Shown piece after piece: positions 1 through 6,148 of a stretch of DNA of 6,148 nucleotides. Every line of letters begins with the position of its first letter. The first letter of the stretch is position 1. The DNA is from Paracoccaceae bacterium (lineage in GTDB: Bacteria > Pseudomonadota > Alphaproteobacteria > Rhodobacterales > Rhodobacteraceae), in NCBI GenBank assembly GCA_021767525.1, contig JAASTF010000197.1, forward strand, positions 1-6,148, read 5' to 3'. The position numbers were made by a program, and so were the translations under genes. The notes under the pieces were generated by a model that saw nothing but the letters and a program-made list of their open reading frames with translations, had not been told where the DNA came from and ran no database searches.

Positions 1-76
1 CTTTCTGATCTTTTCGGGGATTTATCTTATGGTTTCACTCACCGCCTCTATCCTGCGCGAACAGGTGTCGAGCTGA
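1..76 (+). CDS. C-terminal end of a membrane protein (partial, 5' end outside window)
   Basis: An open frame enters from the left edge and ends at a TGA at 74–76. It gives 24 residues: a hydrophobic stretch (FLIFSGIYLMVSLTASIL) followed by a short polar tail (REQVSS). This looks like a last transmembrane helix with a small cytoplasmic end. Its stop shares one base with the kdsA start (TGATG), so the two are probably translationally coupled. A final helix with a short tail occurs in polysaccharide co-polymerase or capsule-export proteins of the KpsE type and also in ABC transporter permeases. The kdsA and hexose phosphomutase neighbours mildly favour a polysaccharide role. The family cannot be settled from 24 residues; that this is a real gene rests on the frame, the helix-like composition and the tight junction. 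Confidence 0.5.
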   Translation, partial: FLIFSGIYLMVSLTASILREQVSS

Positions 77-909
77 TGAAAACCGTGGATATCGGCGCGC
101 TGCGCATCGCCAACGATGCGCCGCTGACCCTGATCGCGGGCCCCTGCCAGCTTGAATCCGACGATCACGCCCAGATGATCGCCGGCACGATGGCCGAGGC
201 CTGCGCCGCCGTCGGTGCCCAGTTCATCTTCAAGGGCAGTTTCGACAAGGCGAACCGCACGTCCCTGTCGGGCAAGCGCGGCTTGGGCATCGATGCCGGG
301 CTGAAGGTTCTGGATGGCGTCAAGCGCGCGCTGGACGTGCCGGTGCTGACCGATATTCACGACATCGCCCAATGCGCGCCCGTGGCGGCCGTGGCCGATG
401 TGCTGCAAATCCCCGCTTTCCTTTGCCGGCAGACCGATCTGTTGCTGGCCGCCGGCGAAACCGGCGCCGCGATCAACATCAAGAAAGGGCAGTTCCTCGC
501 GCCCTGGGACATGGCCAACGTGGCCGACAAGGTCGCCAGCACCGGGAACGAGCGTATCCTGCTGACCGAGCGCGGCGTGTCCTTCGGCTATAACACGCTT
601 GTGGCCGACATGCGGTCGCTGCCGCAAATGGCGCAAACCGGCTATCCGGTGGTGATGGACGCCACCCATGCCGTCCAACAGCCCGGCGGGCTTGGCGGCG
701 CTTCGGGCGGCAAGCGCGAATTCGCCCCGGTCATGGCCCGCGCCGCCGTGGCCGTGGGTGTGGCCGCCGTGTTTATCGAAACCCACGAAGACCCCGACAA
801 CGCGCCCAGCGACGGGCCCAACATGATCCATCTTTCCGACATGCCGGCGCTTCTGGACACGTTGATGCAGTTCGATCGCATCGCCAAGGCCCACCCGATC
901 ACCCTTTGA
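76..909 (+). CDS. kdsA: 3-deoxy-8-phosphooctulonate synthase (Kdo-8-phosphate synthase)
   Basis: This cytoplasmic aldolase condenses phosphoenolpyruvate with D-arabinose 5-phosphate to make Kdo-8-phosphate, the precursor of Kdo in lipopolysaccharide inner core and some capsule linkers. The 277-residue protein is normal length and has the family landmarks: AGPCQLES at 21–28, FKGSFDKANR at 52–61, the LCRQTDLL block near 116–123, KKGQFLAPWD at 136–145, DATH at 195–198 and FIETHEDP at 233–240. Cys24, His198, Glu235 and Asp246 match by position the four metal ligands of the Aquifex-type enzyme, so this is the metal-dependent class; the metal-free E. coli type has Asn in place of the Cys. The ATG overlaps the upstream stop by one base and has a modest AGGTG about 8 bases ahead. 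The phosphohexomutase follows after 25 bases. Identification is near certain; metal dependence is inferred from the ligands. Confidence 0.97.
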   Translation: MKTVDIGALRIANDAPLTLIAGPCQLESDDHAQMIAGTMAEACAAVGAQFIFKGSFDKANRTSLSGKRGLGIDAGLKVLDGVKRALDVPVLTDIHDIAQCAPVAAVADVLQIPAFLCRQTDLLLAAGETGAAINIKKGQFLAPWDMANVADKVASTGNERILLTERGVSFGYNTLVADMRSLPQMAQTGYPVVMDATHAVQQPGGLGGASGGKREFAPVMARAAVAVGVAAVFIETHEDPDNAPSDGPNMIHLSDMPALLDTLMQFDRIAKAHPITL

Positions 910-934
910 CCGACCCGACACGGACCTTTTTCGC

Positions 935-2431
935 ATGACCAAACCCTTGCCGACCGTCACGCCCAACACCTGGGAATTCCTGCGCGATGCGATGATCGCA
1001 CCCACTGGCTTTCGCGAATACGACGCGCGCTGGAAATATCCCGACGAAATCAACCTGCCCGGCATGACGGCCCTGGGCCTTGGCCTGGGCACCCAGATGC
1101 GTCGGCGCGGGATCGCACCCGTGATCGCCGTCGGCAACGATTACCGCGACTATTCGCTGGCCATCAAACACGCGCTGATCGTCGGGCTGATGCAGGCGGG
1201 CATCCAGGTCAAGGATATCGGCCCCGCCCTGTCGCCCATGGCCTATTTCGCGCAGTTTCACCTGGATGTGCCCGCTGTCGCGATGGTCACGGCCAGCCAC
1301 AATCCCAACGGCTGGACCGGGGTGAAAATGGGCTTCGACCGCCCGCTGACCCACGGCCCCGACGAAATGGCCGAGCTGCGCGATATCGTCCTGAATGGCG
1401 AGGGGCAGCCCGCCGCCGGCGGCGGCTATGAATTCGTCGACGGGGTGCGCGAGGCGTATCTCGACGACCTCGTGGGCGATTTCAGGATGAGCCGCAAGCT
1501 GCGCGTCGTCTGCGCCACCGGCAACGGCACCGCCAGCGCCTTTGCGCCCGAGCTGTTCCGCCGGATCGGGGTCGAGGTGATCCCCAGCCATAACGAACTG
1601 GATTACACCTTCCCCAATTACAACCCGAACCCCGAAGCGATGGAAATGCTGCACGACATGGCCGCGACGGTGAAGGAAACCGGCGCCGATTTCGCGCTGG
1701 GTTTCGATGGCGACGGCGACCGCTGCGGCGTTGTCGATGACGAGGGCGAGGAGATCTTTGCCGACAAGGTGGGCGTCATCATGGCCCGCGACCTGTCGAA
1801 ACTTTACCACAACAGCACCTTCGTCGCCGATGTGAAATCCACAGGCCTTTTCGCCAGCGATCCCGAGCTTCAGAAAAACGGCGTGACGGCGGATTACTGG
1901 AAAACCGGGCACAGCCACATGAAACGCCGGGTCAAAGAAATCGGCGCTCTGGCCGGGTTCGAAAAATCCGGCCACTATTTCCTGGCCGAACCCGTGGGCC
2001 GGGGATACGACTGCGGCATGCGCGTGGCGGTGGAAATCTGCAAGCTGATGGACCGCAACCCCGACATGTCCATGTCCGACCTGCGCCGCGCCCTGCCGCA
2101 AACCTGGTCGACCCCCACCATGTCGCCCTATGCCGCCGATACCGAGAAATACGGCATCCTCGCCCGGCTGGTGGACAAGCTGGTGGCCAAGGCCGAGGCG
2201 GGCGAGAAAATCGCCGGCCGCGCCATCAAAGAGGTGGTCACGGTGAACGGCGCCCGCGTGATCCTGGACAATGGCAGCTGGGGGCTGGTGCGGGCCAGCT
2301 CGAACACCCCGAACCTGGTGGTGGTCTGCGAAAGCAGCCAGTCCGAGGATGAAATGCGCGCGATCTTTGCCGATATCGACGCGGTTATCCGGACCGAGCC
2401 GGGTGTGGGTGACTACGACCAGACGATCTGA
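935..2431 (+). CDS. Phosphomannomutase/phosphoglucomutase (alpha-D-phosphohexomutase family)
   Basis: This cytoplasmic enzyme interconverts hexose 6-phosphate and hexose 1-phosphate (mannose and/or glucose), feeding GDP-mannose or UDP-glucose synthesis for surface glycans. The 498 residues carry all four active-site elements: the phosphoserine loop TASHNPNG at 119–126 with catalytic Ser121, the magnesium loop DGDGDR at 258–263, the sugar-binding loop FEKSGH at 342–347 (GEMSGH in the Pseudomonas AlgC type), and the phosphate-binding loop RASSNTP at 453–459. From memory, the FEKSGH and RASSN forms and the VGDYDQTI carboxyl end are usual in alphaproteobacterial members, so I read them as lineage features and not damage. 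The start is the first ATG after kdsA and has no clear Shine-Dalgarno sequence, so translation may depend on coupling to kdsA. The family is certain; mannose versus glucose preference cannot be read from sequence. Confidence 0.93.
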   Translation: MTKPLPTVTPNTWEFLRDAMIAPTGFREYDARWKYPDEINLPGMTALGLGLGTQMRRRGIAPVIAVGNDYRDYSLAIKHALIVGLMQAGIQVKDIGPALSPMAYFAQFHLDVPAVAMVTASHNPNGWTGVKMGFDRPLTHGPDEMAELRDIVLNGEGQPAAGGGYEFVDGVREAYLDDLVGDFRMSRKLRVVCATGNGTASAFAPELFRRIGVEVIPSHNELDYTFPNYNPNPEAMEMLHDMAATVKETGADFALGFDGDGDRCGVVDDEGEEIFADKVGVIMARDLSKLYHNSTFVADVKSTGLFASDPELQKNGVTADYWKTGHSHMKRRVKEIGALAGFEKSGHYFLAEPVGRGYDCGMRVAVEICKLMDRNPDMSMSDLRRALPQTWSTPTMSPYAADTEKYGILARLVDKLVAKAEAGEKIAGRAIKEVVTVNGARVILDNGSWGLVRASSNTPNLVVVCESSQSEDEMRAIFADIDAVIRTEPGVGDYDQTI

Positions 2432-2438
2432 TGCGACC

Positions 2439-2461
2439 AAACTCCGTATAATACGGAGTTT
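2439..2461. terminator. Palindrome after the mutase, likely bidirectional terminator
   Basis: The arm AAACTCCGTAT is repeated in inverted form (ATACGGAGTTT) after a single central A, so the 11-base arms match perfectly. In RNA the middle would open, leaving roughly an 8-pair stem with a 7-base loop. The A-rich left edge and T-rich right edge give a short U run after the stem on either strand. It begins 7 bases after the mutase stop and lies in the gap between convergent genes, as expected of an intrinsic terminator. The U run is only three bases, so efficiency is uncertain. Confidence 0.6.
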
Positions 2462-2488
2462 GCCTGGAAATTTGATAAATTTCCGGGC
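2462..2488. terminator. Second palindrome, likely terminator of the leftward operon
   Basis: The core GGAAATTT (2466–2473), loop GAT, AAATTTCC (2477–2484) is a perfect inverted repeat. It extends outward to GCCT/GGGC with one T·G position, giving a 12-pair stem in plus-strand RNA and one C·A mismatch in minus-strand RNA. It abuts the first palindrome with no spacer and starts 9 bases beyond the M3 peptidase stop, so it is the first hairpin met by leftward transcription. No long U tract follows on either strand. The AAATTTCC-type palindrome may be a recurring intergenic element in this bacterial group, but I could not check that. Confidence 0.55.
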
Positions 2489-2497
2489 CTCATCCCG

Positions 2498-4513
2498 TCA
2501 GGCGGCGATCAACCCCCGCCCTTTCAGCAGGGCCTCGACCCCCGGCAACCGACCGCGGAACCGCTCATACAGTTCCGCTGCATCCACCGACCCGCCGCGC
2601 GACAGGATATGCGCCTCCAGCGCCTGCGCGGTATCGGTGTCGAACGCATCGCCCGCTTCGCGAAATGCCTCGAACGCGTCGGCATCCATCACCTCCGACC
2701 ACATGTAGCTGTAGTAGCCGGCCGAATACCCGTCGCCCGAAAAGACATGGGCGAAATGCGGCGTCGCGTGCCGCATCGCGATGGCGCGGGGCATCCCGAT
2801 CTGTTCCAGGATCTCGGCCTGTTTCTGCATCGGGTCGGCGGGCGCCGGCCCGCTGTGAAACTCCAGGTCCACCAGGGCCGAGGCCACGTATTCCACCGTC
2901 TGGAACCCTTGGTCGAAATTCGCCGCCTCCAGCACCTTGTCCAGCATGTCCTGCGGCATGGCGTCCCCGGTTTCCGCGTGGGTGGCGAACTCGCGGATCA
3001 CCTCGGGCACCTCCAGCCAGTGTTCGTACAATTGGCTGGGCAGTTCCACGAAATCGCGCGCGACAGAGGTGCCCGAAATGCTTTCATAGGTCACGTCCGA
3101 CAGCATCTGGTGCAGCGCATGGCCGAATTCGTGAAACAGCGTGCGCGCATCGTCATACGACAACAGCGCTGGGTCGCCCTTGGCAAAGTTGCACACGTTG
3201 ATGACCACCGGCGCCTGCTGGCGGGGGAACCTGGCCTGCCCGCGCATCGCCGAACACCACGCGCCCGACCGTTTCGAGCCGCGCGCGAAGTAATCCCCGA
3301 TGAAAACCGCCACGTGTTCGCCGTTGCGCGTCACCTCCCAAGCGCGGCAATCGGGGTGGTACAGGGCCACGTCCAGCGGCGCAAAGTCCAACCCGAACAG
3401 GCGGTTCGCACAGGTGAACGCCGCCTCGATCATGCGATCCAGCTGCAGGTAGGGCTTCAGCTGCGCCTCGTCCAGATTATGCTCGGCCTGGCGGCGCTTG
3501 GCGGCGTAGTAATGCCAATCCCAGGGCTCCAGCGGCCCGGTGATCCCGTCGGCGTGCAGCATGTTTTCCAGAACGGCGGCATCGGCCATCGCCTGCGTGC
3601 GGGCGGGCGTCCAGACATCCATCAACAGCTTGCGCACCGCATCCGGCGTGCCCGCCATCTCGGTTTCCAGCTTGTAATGGGCGAAATCCTCGTATCCCAG
3701 CAGCGCCGCGCGCTCCTTGCGCAGGGCCAGGATTTCGGCGGCAATCGCGCGGTTATCGGTCTTGCCGCCCCGCCCCCCGCGCGAGGTAAAGGCCCGCCAC
3801 ACCTTTTCGCGCAACTCGCGCCGGGGTGAGCTTTGCAGAAACGGCGTCGCCAGCGAACGCGAGGTGGTGATGACCGGCCCGGCCAGCCCCTTTTCGCGCC
3901 CCGCCTCGCGCGCGGCCGAAACCAGCCAGCCGGGCAGCCCCTCAAGGTCGTCCTCGGACAGCTCCATGTGCCATTCACGCTCATCCGCCAGAAGGTTCTG
4001 GGTAAACTCGGTGCCCAGCACCGCCAGCCGCGACTTGATTTCCGTCATCCGCTCGGCCTCGGCCCCCTGCAACGCCGCGCCAGACCGCACGAATCCCCGC
4101 CGCGTCAGCATCAGCACGCGCGCCTGCTCGTCGGTCAAGCCAAGGTCGTCGCGCTGCGCCCACAGGGTCTCGATGCGCTGGAACAGCACGGTGTTGCCGG
4201 TAATCTCGGCCGAATGCGCAGCCAGGCGCGGCGAGAATTCACGCTGCAAGGCCTCGCGCGTCTCGTTGCTGTCGGCACCCGCCACGGTAAAGAACGTGCC
4301 CAGAACCCGGTCAAGCAGCTCGCCCGCCGCCTCCATCGCCTCGATCGTGTTGGCAAATGTGGGCGGCTCGGGGGTGTCTGCGATCGCCGCAATCTCGTCC
4401 TTATGGGCGGCCAGCGCCGCATCGAAGGCGGGGCGGAAATCCTCGTCGGAAATCTGATCGAACGGGGCCAGCTGAAAAGGCGTGTCCCAGTCTTGCAAAA
4501 GCGGGTTGGTCAT
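2498..4513 (-). CDS. M3 family metallopeptidase (oligopeptidase A / peptidyl-dipeptidase Dcp-like)
   Basis: This is a zinc oligopeptidase of the thimet/neurolysin family, which degrades short peptides in the cytoplasm; no signal peptide is visible. The 671 residues match the usual length of E. coli Dcp and OpdA (about 680). The zinc site is intact: HEFGH at 461–465 gives two histidine ligands and catalytic Glu462, and Glu490 lies 28 residues after Glu462, the family spacing. The glycine/tyrosine-rich substrate region (GDGYSAGYYSYMW, 593–605) and an OpdA-like end (ILSRGG, then RFRGR) are present. The frame stays open further upstream, but I chose the ATG at 4513–4511, which starts MTNPLLQDWD, because a strong AGGAG sits 8 bases ahead and the longer version would run through the E1-like gene. 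That start overlaps the E1-like stop by four bases (ATGA). OpdA versus Dcp specificity is unresolved. Confidence 0.93.
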   Translation of the reverse strand: MTNPLLQDWDTPFQLAPFDQISDEDFRPAFDAALAAHKDEIAAIADTPEPPTFANTIEAMEAAGELLDRVLGTFFTVAGADSNETREALQREFSPRLAAHSAEITGNTVLFQRIETLWAQRDDLGLTDEQARVLMLTRRGFVRSGAALQGAEAERMTEIKSRLAVLGTEFTQNLLADEREWHMELSEDDLEGLPGWLVSAAREAGREKGLAGPVITTSRSLATPFLQSSPRRELREKVWRAFTSRGGRGGKTDNRAIAAEILALRKERAALLGYEDFAHYKLETEMAGTPDAVRKLLMDVWTPARTQAMADAAVLENMLHADGITGPLEPWDWHYYAAKRRQAEHNLDEAQLKPYLQLDRMIEAAFTCANRLFGLDFAPLDVALYHPDCRAWEVTRNGEHVAVFIGDYFARGSKRSGAWCSAMRGQARFPRQQAPVVINVCNFAKGDPALLSYDDARTLFHEFGHALHQMLSDVTYESISGTSVARDFVELPSQLYEHWLEVPEVIREFATHAETGDAMPQDMLDKVLEAANFDQGFQTVEYVASALVDLEFHSGPAPADPMQKQAEILEQIGMPRAIAMRHATPHFAHVFSGDGYSAGYYSYMWSEVMDADAFEAFREAGDAFDTDTAQALEAHILSRGGSVDAAELYERFRGRLPGVEALLKGRGLIAA

Positions 4514-5571
4514 CTGCGCGTCTCCTCTGGCCGATCCCCGCAAACCGGGCAATCGGCACGTTTTTTCAAGGTAATGCGGCGGCTGTCCGAATAAAGCGCG
4601 TCGTGGATCATCATGACCCCGCGCAACGGGTCGCCCGCCCCTGTGATCAGCTTGGCCGCCTCGCCCGCCATCATGGTGCCGATCATGCCGGGCAAGGGCG
4701 AAAACACCCCCGCCTCGGCGCAGCTGGGCGCCAGCCCCGGCTCGGGCGGTTCGGGAAAGATACAGGCATAGCACGGCGTGCCCTGGGAGGTGTCAAAGAC
4801 GGTCACCTGCCCCTCCCATTGCGACAGCGCGCCCGACACCAGCGGCTTGCCCAGCTTGTGCGCCACTTCGTTCGCCAGGTATCGCGTGTCGAAATTGTCG
4901 GTCCCGTCCAGGATCACGTCATACTCGGCAAACAGGTCCGCCGCGATCTCGGACGTCAGGCGGCGGTGATAGGGGCGCACAGTGACAAACGGGTTCAGCG
5001 CCGAAATCGCGGTCTGGGCGGAAAACACCTTGGGCATGCCGATCCGCGCGTCGGTATGGATGACCTGCCGTTGCAGGTTGCTGCCATCCACCACGTCGTC
5101 GTCGATCACCCCGATGGTGCCCACACCGCTGGCCGCCAGGTACAGCAGCGCCGGGCTGCCCAAGCCCCCCGCGCCGATCACCAGAACGCGCGCATCCTTC
5201 AGCTTGCGCTGCCCCGGCCCTCCGATTTCACGCAGCACGATATGGCGGGCATAGCGGTTCAGCTCGGTTTCCGAAAACGGCCCGTCCGATTTCGGCATCT
5301 CGGGCGCGGCGCCCCCATCGGCACGCCGCTGCAAACCGCGCAGCCCCCAGCGATAGGCCAGCACCAGCGCCGCCCCACCCCCCAAAAGCAGCCAGGGCGC
5401 CGCGCTTTCGCCGGTGGCCAGCCGCAGCGGATTGCCCGCCGGCAGGATAAGGTGCAGCAACACGACACCGGCCCACAAAACGCCGATCATGCCCCAGCGC
5501 ATCCGCCGGGGCGTGCCCATCGCAGCACCGATCCCCCACAGGGCGGTCGCCATGATCAGGACCAGCGCCAT
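4510..5571 (-). CDS. HesA/MoeB/ThiF family E1-like adenylyltransferase with N-terminal membrane helices
   Basis: MoeB and ThiF use ATP to adenylate the C-terminal glycine of a small ubiquitin-like sulfur carrier (MoaD or ThiS) for molybdopterin or thiamine synthesis. The catalytic domain runs from about residue 98 to 353. It has the nucleotide loop GAGGLGSP (133–140), the SNLQRQ block with Arg168 (164–169), DGTDNF (222–227) with the essential Asp225, a MoeB-like SCAEAGV with Cys284, and two zinc pairs, CYAC (267–270) and CPVC (341–344). No rhodanese domain follows. Unlike E. coli MoeB (about 250 residues), about 97 extra residues precede it, with hydrophobic stretches near 1–18, 26–43 and 59–73. 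Arg-rich segments at 22–25 and 74–83 predict a cytoplasmic catalytic domain. The ATG overlaps the dut stop by one base (TGATG); a second ATG lies six codons in. No carrier protein is encoded here, so MoeB versus ThiF role is open. Confidence 0.9.
   Translation of the reverse strand: MALVLIMATALWGIGAAMGTPRRMRWGMIGVLWAGVVLLHLILPAGNPLRLATGESAAPWLLLGGGAALVLAYRWGLRGLQRRADGGAAPEMPKSDGPFSETELNRYARHIVLREIGGPGQRKLKDARVLVIGAGGLGSPALLYLAASGVGTIGVIDDDVVDGSNLQRQVIHTDARIGMPKVFSAQTAISALNPFVTVRPYHRRLTSEIAADLFAEYDVILDGTDNFDTRYLANEVAHKLGKPLVSGALSQWEGQVTVFDTSQGTPCYACIFPEPPEPGLAPSCAEAGVFSPLPGMIGTMMAGEAAKLITGAGDPLRGVMMIHDALYSDSRRITLKKRADCPVCGDRPEETRR
4521..4528 (-). promoter_or_regulatory. Strong ribosome binding site for the M3 peptidase
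   Basis: On the minus strand the sequence reads AGAGGAGA, with AGGAG ending 8 bases before the ATG at 4513. It lies inside the last codons of the E1-like gene and is the clearest Shine-Dalgarno sequence in the window. It decides the peptidase start and suggests that ribosomes can load there independently as well as by reinitiation at the ATGA overlap. Confidence 0.8.
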
Positions 5572-6032
5572 CAGCCCCGCCCGGTCGAGCCAAAGCCGCC
5601 CGCGCCCCGCTCGGTATCGTCCAGCGCGTCGACCAGCGCAAAATCGGCCTGCACAACCGGCGCCACGATCATCTGTGCAATGCGGTCGCCGTGGGCGATG
5701 TGAAAGGGCGCGTCGCCTGCATTCATCACGATCACGCCCAAAGGTCCGCGATAATCGCTGTCGATCGTGCCGGGCGTGTTGGGCAGTGTGATCCCGTGTT
5801 TCAGGGCCAGGCCCGAGCGCGGCCTGACCTGCACCTCGAACCCCGCCGGAATGGCCAGCCGCAGCCCTGTGGGCACCAGCGCCCGCGCGCCAGGATCCAG
5901 CGTCAGGCCCGCCCGCGCATCGGGCGGAAAATTCGCCCGCAAATCGGCCCCCGCCGCTCCGGCCGTTTCATAGGCCGGCAGGGGCAGGTCGCGATCGGCC
6001 TCGTCCGTCCAACTCACCTGCACCGTCACCAT
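5571..6032 (-). CDS. dut: Deoxyuridine 5'-triphosphate nucleotidohydrolase (dUTPase)
   Basis: This enzyme hydrolyses dUTP to dUMP and pyrophosphate, supplying dUMP for thymidylate synthesis and keeping uracil out of DNA. The 153 residues have all five motifs of the homotrimeric family: AGADLRA (27–33), PRSGLA (71–76), GTIDSDYRG (88–96) with catalytic Asp91, GDRIAQ (115–120), and the C-terminal arginine/glycine arm RGAGGFGSTG (142–151) that closes over the active site. Length is typical and nothing is missing. The ATG has only a weak GGAA about 8 bases ahead. Two ATGs lie close upstream on the minus strand but in another frame that quickly stops. It follows the probable coaBC end after 54 bases, echoing the dfp–dut neighbourhood of E. 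coli, and its stop overlaps the E1-like start. Confidence 0.97.
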   Translation of the reverse strand: MVTVQVSWTDEADRDLPLPAYETAGAAGADLRANFPPDARAGLTLDPGARALVPTGLRLAIPAGFEVQVRPRSGLALKHGITLPNTPGTIDSDYRGPLGVIVMNAGDAPFHIAHGDRIAQMIVAPVVQADFALVDALDDTERGAGGFGSTGRG

Positions 6033-6058
6033 GCGCGTCGTTCCATCTTCATCTTGCC

Positions 6059-6077
6059 AAATAAACTCCCGCCGGAG
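6059..6077 (-). terminator. Weak hairpin with T-rich tail between coaBC and dut
   Basis: Read on the minus strand, CTCC–GGCG–GGAG forms a 4-pair GC stem with a 4-base loop, followed at once by TTTATTT. A further GGAG lies just upstream and could pair with the same CTCC only through a very small loop. The position, 9 bases after the probable coaBC stop, fits an intrinsic terminator or attenuator. The stem is short, so read-through into dut is likely. From memory, similar CCTCCGGCGGGAG…TTT stretches are common after genes in Rhodobacterales; this is unverified. Confidence 0.35.
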
Positions 6078-6086
6078 GCTCCCGCA

Positions 6087-6148
6087 TTATCCGCCCAGCG
6101 CCTCGGCCACGCGTTGCGCCAGGCGCTCGGCCACCTGCGCCTTGGCCA
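6087..6148 (-). CDS. coaBC: C-terminal end of probable CoaBC (phosphopantothenoylcysteine decarboxylase/phosphopantothenate–cysteine ligase), partial
   Basis: A leftward frame enters from the right edge and ends at a TAA (6089–6087). The 19 visible codons give AKAQVAERLAQRVAEALGG, an amphipathic helix like the KxxVAxRLxxxI/V end of bacterial CoaBC (Dfp) proteins. CoaBC joins cysteine to 4'-phosphopantothenate and decarboxylates the product, two steps of coenzyme A synthesis. The assignment leans on this ending plus the widespread dfp–dut adjacency. The start and both catalytic domains lie outside the window, so another protein with an alanine-rich helical end is possible. Confidence 0.6.
   Translation of the reverse strand, partial: AKAQVAERLAQRVAEALGG

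Noticed and set aside
922..934. CCTTTTTC run before the mutase start as a terminator tail for kdsA
   Set aside because: No convincing GC hairpin precedes it within the 25-base gap, and the close spacing suggests co-transcription.
22..1137. A 371-codon minus-strand open frame across kdsA and the start of the mutase
   Set aside because: It spans two real genes and their junction and has low-complexity, His/Gly/Arg-rich composition; it is an antisense shadow.
899..2440. A 513-codon open frame on the minus strand opposite the phosphohexomutase
   Set aside because: The plus strand encodes a complete enzyme with all catalytic motifs. The antisense frame is rich in H, G, A, R and V with no recognisable domain, as expected from GC-biased third codon positions.
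2447..2452. A perfect TATAAT promoter-like hexamer
   Set aside because: It forms the centre of the first palindrome, and no TTGACA-like element lies 16–18 bases upstream on either strand. Both flanking genes end here, so no gene would be served.
4514..4774. An 87-residue N-terminal extension of the M3 peptidase
   Set aside because: It would overlap the E1-like coding region, its composition is shadow-like, and the ATG at 4513 has the best ribosome binding site and begins where family members begin.
4357..5703. A 448-codon plus-strand open frame opposite the E1-like gene and dut
   Set aside because: It crosses three well-supported minus-strand genes and its product is Arg/Pro/Gln-rich without motifs.
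1..6148. Mobile element, defence system, CRISPR array or tRNA
   Set aside because: All sequence is accounted for by housekeeping genes and short gaps. No transposase, integrase, direct-repeat array or cloverleaf was seen by eye.

Overview
The window looks like ordinary chromosome from a GC-rich alphaproteobacterium, most likely a member of the Rhodobacterales. That placement rests on strong G/C bias at third codon positions, the alphaproteobacterial flavour of the phosphomannomutase (its RASSN loop and DQTI carboxyl end), and the order coaBC–dut–E1-like–M3 peptidase. It is inferred from the proteins and was not tested by a search.

The left half (1–2431) reads rightward. It holds the last 24 codons of a membrane protein, then kdsA (3-deoxy-D-manno-octulosonate 8-phosphate synthase, of the metal-dependent, cysteine-containing type), then a phosphomannomutase/phosphoglucomutase. 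The membrane gene and kdsA share one base and the mutase follows after 25 bases, so the three are probably co-transcribed. Kdo-8-phosphate and hexose-1-phosphates are both precursors of surface glycans, so this end serves lipopolysaccharide or capsule synthesis.

The right half (2498–6148) reads leftward: the end of a probable coaBC, then dut, a HesA/MoeB/ThiF-family E1-like enzyme with three predicted N-terminal membrane helices, and a full-length M3 (thimet-type) oligopeptidase. The dut/E1 junction overlaps by 1 base and the E1/peptidase junction by 4, which indicates an operon with translational coupling. The jobs are mixed: coenzyme A synthesis, dUTP removal, protein adenylation and peptide turnover.

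The two gene sets converge on a 66-base gap (2432–2497) that is almost filled by two abutting palindromes, probably the terminators for both directions. No gap exceeds 300 bases. I saw no tRNA, rRNA, CRISPR array, insertion sequence or phage gene. I found no clearly new biological system; the most notable items are the membrane-anchored E1-like enzyme and the double palindrome.
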